From Eutreptiella sp. 'Long Island Sound 2002' (Eukaryota > Euglenozoa > Euglenophyceae > Eutreptiales > Eutreptiaceae): a DNA stretch of 64,000 nucleotides. Below are positions 61,301-64,000 of this stretch, in pieces. Made by a program: the position numbers and the translations under genes. Below the pieces are notes generated by a model. That model saw only the letters and a list, made by a program, of their open reading frames with translations, made no database searches and was not told the DNA's origin. Each line of letters starts with the position of its first letter. The stretch's first letter is position 1. The stretch lies in NCBI GenBank assembly GCA_964036045.1, contig OZ038378.1, positions 18,423,348 through 18,487,347 on the forward strand, in the 5' to 3' direction.

Positions 61301-64000
61301 GTGATCAATAGAGTGATCCATAGAGTGATCCATAGACTGATCCATGGAGTGATCCATAGAGTGATCCATGGAGTGATCCATAGTGTGATCCATAGAGTGA
61401 TCCATACAGTGATCCGGCCTTACATCACTTTACACGGGCCTTACACCACTTTACACGGGCCTTACACCGCTTTACACGGGCCTTACACCACTTTACACGG
61501 GCCTTACACCACTTTACACGGGTCTTACACCACTTTACACGGGCCTTACACCACTTTGCACGGGCCTTACACCACTTTACACGGGTCTTGCACCACTTTA
61601 CACGGGCCTTAAACCACTTTACACGGGCCTTACACCACTTTACACGGATCCATAGAGTGATCCATAGAGTGATCCATAGAGTGATCCATAGAGTGATCCA
61701 TAGAGTGATCCATAGAGTGATCCATGGAGTGATCCGTAGAGTGATCCATAGAGTAATCCATAGAGTGATCCATAGAGTGATCCATAGAGTGATCCATAGA
61801 GTGATCCATAGAGTGATCCATAGAGTGCTCCATGGAGTGATCCATAGAGTGATCCATAGAGTGATCCATAGAGTGATCCATAGAGTGATCCATAGAGTGA
61901 TCCATAGAGTGATCCATAGAGTGATCCATAGAGTGATCCATAGAGTGATCTATAGAGTGATCCATGGGTTGATCCATAGCGTGATCCATGGAGTGATCAA
62001 TAGAGTGATCCATAGAGTGATCCATAGACTGATCCATGGAGTGATCCATAGAGTGATCCATGGAGTGATCCATAGAGTGATCCATAGAGTGATCCATACA
62101 GTGATCCGGCCTTACACCACTTTACACGGGCCTTACACCACTTTACACGGGCCTTACACCGCTTTACACGGGCCTTACACCACTTTACACGGGCCTTACA
62201 CCACTTTGCACGGGCCTTCCCCCACTTTACACGGGCCTTACACCACTTTACACGCGCCTTACACCACTTTACACGGGCCTTGCACCACTTTACACGGGCC
62301 TTACACCACTTTACACGGGCCTTACACCATTTTACACGGGCCTTACACCACTTTACACGGACCTTACACCACTTTACACGGGCCTTACACCACTTTACAC
62401 GGGCCTTGCACCACTTTACAGGGGCCTTCTGCCACTTTACACGGGCCTTACACCACTTTACACGGGCCTTACACCACTTTACACGGGCCTTACACCACTT
62501 TACACGGACCTTACACCACTTTACACGGGCCTTACACCACTTTACACGGGCCTGACACCACTTTACACGGACCTTACACCACTTTACACGGGCCTTGCAC
62601 CACTTTACACGGACCTTCCGCCACTTTACACGGGCCTTACACCACTTTACACCGGCCTTACACCACTTTACACGGGCCTTACACCACTTTACACGGGCCT
62701 TACACCACTTTACACGGGCCTTAAACCACTTTACACGGGCCTTACACCACTTTACACGGATCCATAGAATGATCCATAGAGTGATCCATAGAGTGATCCA
62801 TATACTGATCCATGGAGTGATCCATGGAGTGATCCATAGAGTGATCCATAGAGTGATCCATAGAGTGATCCATACAGTGATCCGGCCTTACACCACTTTA
62901 CACGGGCCTTACACCACTTTACACGGGCCTTACACCGCTTTACACGGGCCTTACAGCACTTTACACGGGCCTTACACCACTTTACACGGGCCTTACACGA
63001 CTTTACACGGGCCTTACACCACTTTGCACGGGCCTTACACCACTTTACACGGGTCTTGCACCACTTTACACGGGCCTTAAACTACTTTACACGGGCCTTA
63101 CACCACTTTACACGGATCCATAGAGTGATCCGTAGAGTGATTCATAGAGTGATCCATAGAGTGATCCATAGAGTGATCCATGGAGTGATCCGTAGAGTGA
63201 TCCATAGAGTGATCCATGAGGTGATCCATAGCGTGATCCATAGAGTGATCCATAGAGTGATCCATAGAGTGATCCATAGACTGATCCATAGAGTGATCCA
63301 TAGAGTGATCCATAGACTGATCCATAGAGTGATCCATAGAGTGATCCATAGAGTGATCCATAGAGTGATCCATAGAGTGATCCATAGAGTGATCCACAGA
63401 GTGATCCATGGGTTGATCCATAGCGTGATCCATGGAGTGATCAATAGAGTGATCCATACAGTGATCCGGCCTTACACCACTTTACACGGGCCTTACACCA
63501 CTTTACACGGGCCTTACACCGCTTTACACGGGCCTTACACCACTTTACACGGGCCTTACACCACTTTACACGGGCCTTACACCACTTTACACGGGCCTTA
63601 CACCACTTTGCACGGGCCTTACACCACTTTACACGGGTCTTGCACCACTTTACACGGGCCTTACACCACTTTGCACGGGCATTGCCCCACTTTAAACGGG
63701 CCTTACACCACTTTACACGGGCCTTACACCACTTTACACGCGCCTTCCGCCACTTTACACGGGCCTTACACCACTTTACACGGGCCTTACACCACTTTAC
63801 ACGGGCCTTACACCACTTTACACGGACCTTACACCACTTTACACGGGCCTTACACCACTTTACACGGGCCTGACACCACTTTACACGGACCTTACACCAC
63901 TTTACACGGGCCTTGCACCACTTTACACGGGCCTTTCGCCACTTTACACGGGCCTTACACCACTTTACACCGGCCTTACACCACTTTACACGGGCCTTAC
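58393..64000 (+). repeat. Interdigitated 12-bp/21-bp composite higher-order array
   Basis: Short blocks of the two satellites alternate. The 12-bp blocks are at about 58393-58842, 59199-59453, 60044-60336, 60966-61411, 61648-62106, 62759-62883 and 63115-63467; 21-bp blocks lie between them and continue to the window end. Each 12-to-21 junction is GTGATCCGGCCTTACACC (one copy has AATGATCCGG). Each 21-to-12 junction is TTACACGGATCCATAGAG (one copy has ACAAGGATCC). Nearly every 12-bp block ends with GGGTTGATCCATAGCG (or GGGTTGATTC) and GTGATCAATAGAG, and each 21-bp block begins and ends with the same variants. Composite repeat lengths are about 804, 847, 922, 682, 1,111 and 356 bp. Confidence 0.95.

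Overview
This window is eukaryotic, highly repetitive DNA, of the kind found in subtelomeric, pericentromeric or other heterochromatic regions. About 90% of it is tandem satellite of three families: a 12-bp unit, a 21-bp unit, and a 22-23-bp unit that carries a ~150-bp spacer module. I see no bacterial gene organisation, tRNA, rRNA or CRISPR array. The lineage cannot be fixed from the sequence. A possible spliceosomal intron (GTAAGT...TTTCAG) and a GC-rich tyrosine-recombinase retrotransposon say only 'eukaryote'.

The satellites form a very large head-to-tail macrosatellite unit of about 15-18 kb. Each unit runs in this order: a ~1.25-kb single-copy-like block; 12-bp array A; a long 21-bp array; 12-bp array B; and a 22-bp/150-bp higher-order array, after which the next block begins. 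Blocks lie at 1-246 (3' end only), 17279-18527, 32740-33990 and 54288-55535. The last unit is different: from about 58.4 kb to the window end, short blocks of 12-bp and 21-bp satellite alternate with conserved junctions.

The ~1.25-kb block contains a candidate two-exon gene. Exon 1 has three to four 38-residue repeats, a proline run and a basic stretch, and exon 2 encodes about 84 residues. In the copy at 32720-33959 it has an ATG in good context and an uninterrupted spliced frame. The copy at 17260 has lost the ATG, the copy at 54268 has a TGA in exon 1, and the first copy is cut by the window edge. This resembles known macrosatellites that carry a gene in each unit, but expression and selection are unproven.

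In the third unit a 4,326-bp tyrosine-recombinase (DIRS-superfamily, VIPER-like order) retrotransposon interrupts 12-bp array B at 45724-50049. It encodes a Gag-like protein with a zinc-knuckle-like motif, a tyrosine recombinase with the full R/HxxR/W/Y set, and a reverse transcriptase/RNase H, in that order. The same satellite position is uninterrupted in the two preceding units (11070/11071 and 27498/27499). This defines the insertion point to the base and shows no target-site duplication, as expected of recombinase-mediated integration. The copy looks defective: it has a TAG in the recombinase frame and lacks the third RNase H aspartate and recognisable terminal repeats.

A second non-satellite insert, 789 bp, GC-rich and unidentified, lies at 19626-20414. 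Several kilobase-scale tandem duplications (1,761, 1,504, 2,329, 976 and 462 bp) show recent expansion. Hundreds of codons of open frame in the satellites are an arithmetic consequence of 12- and 21-bp units without stops, and are not annotated as genes.
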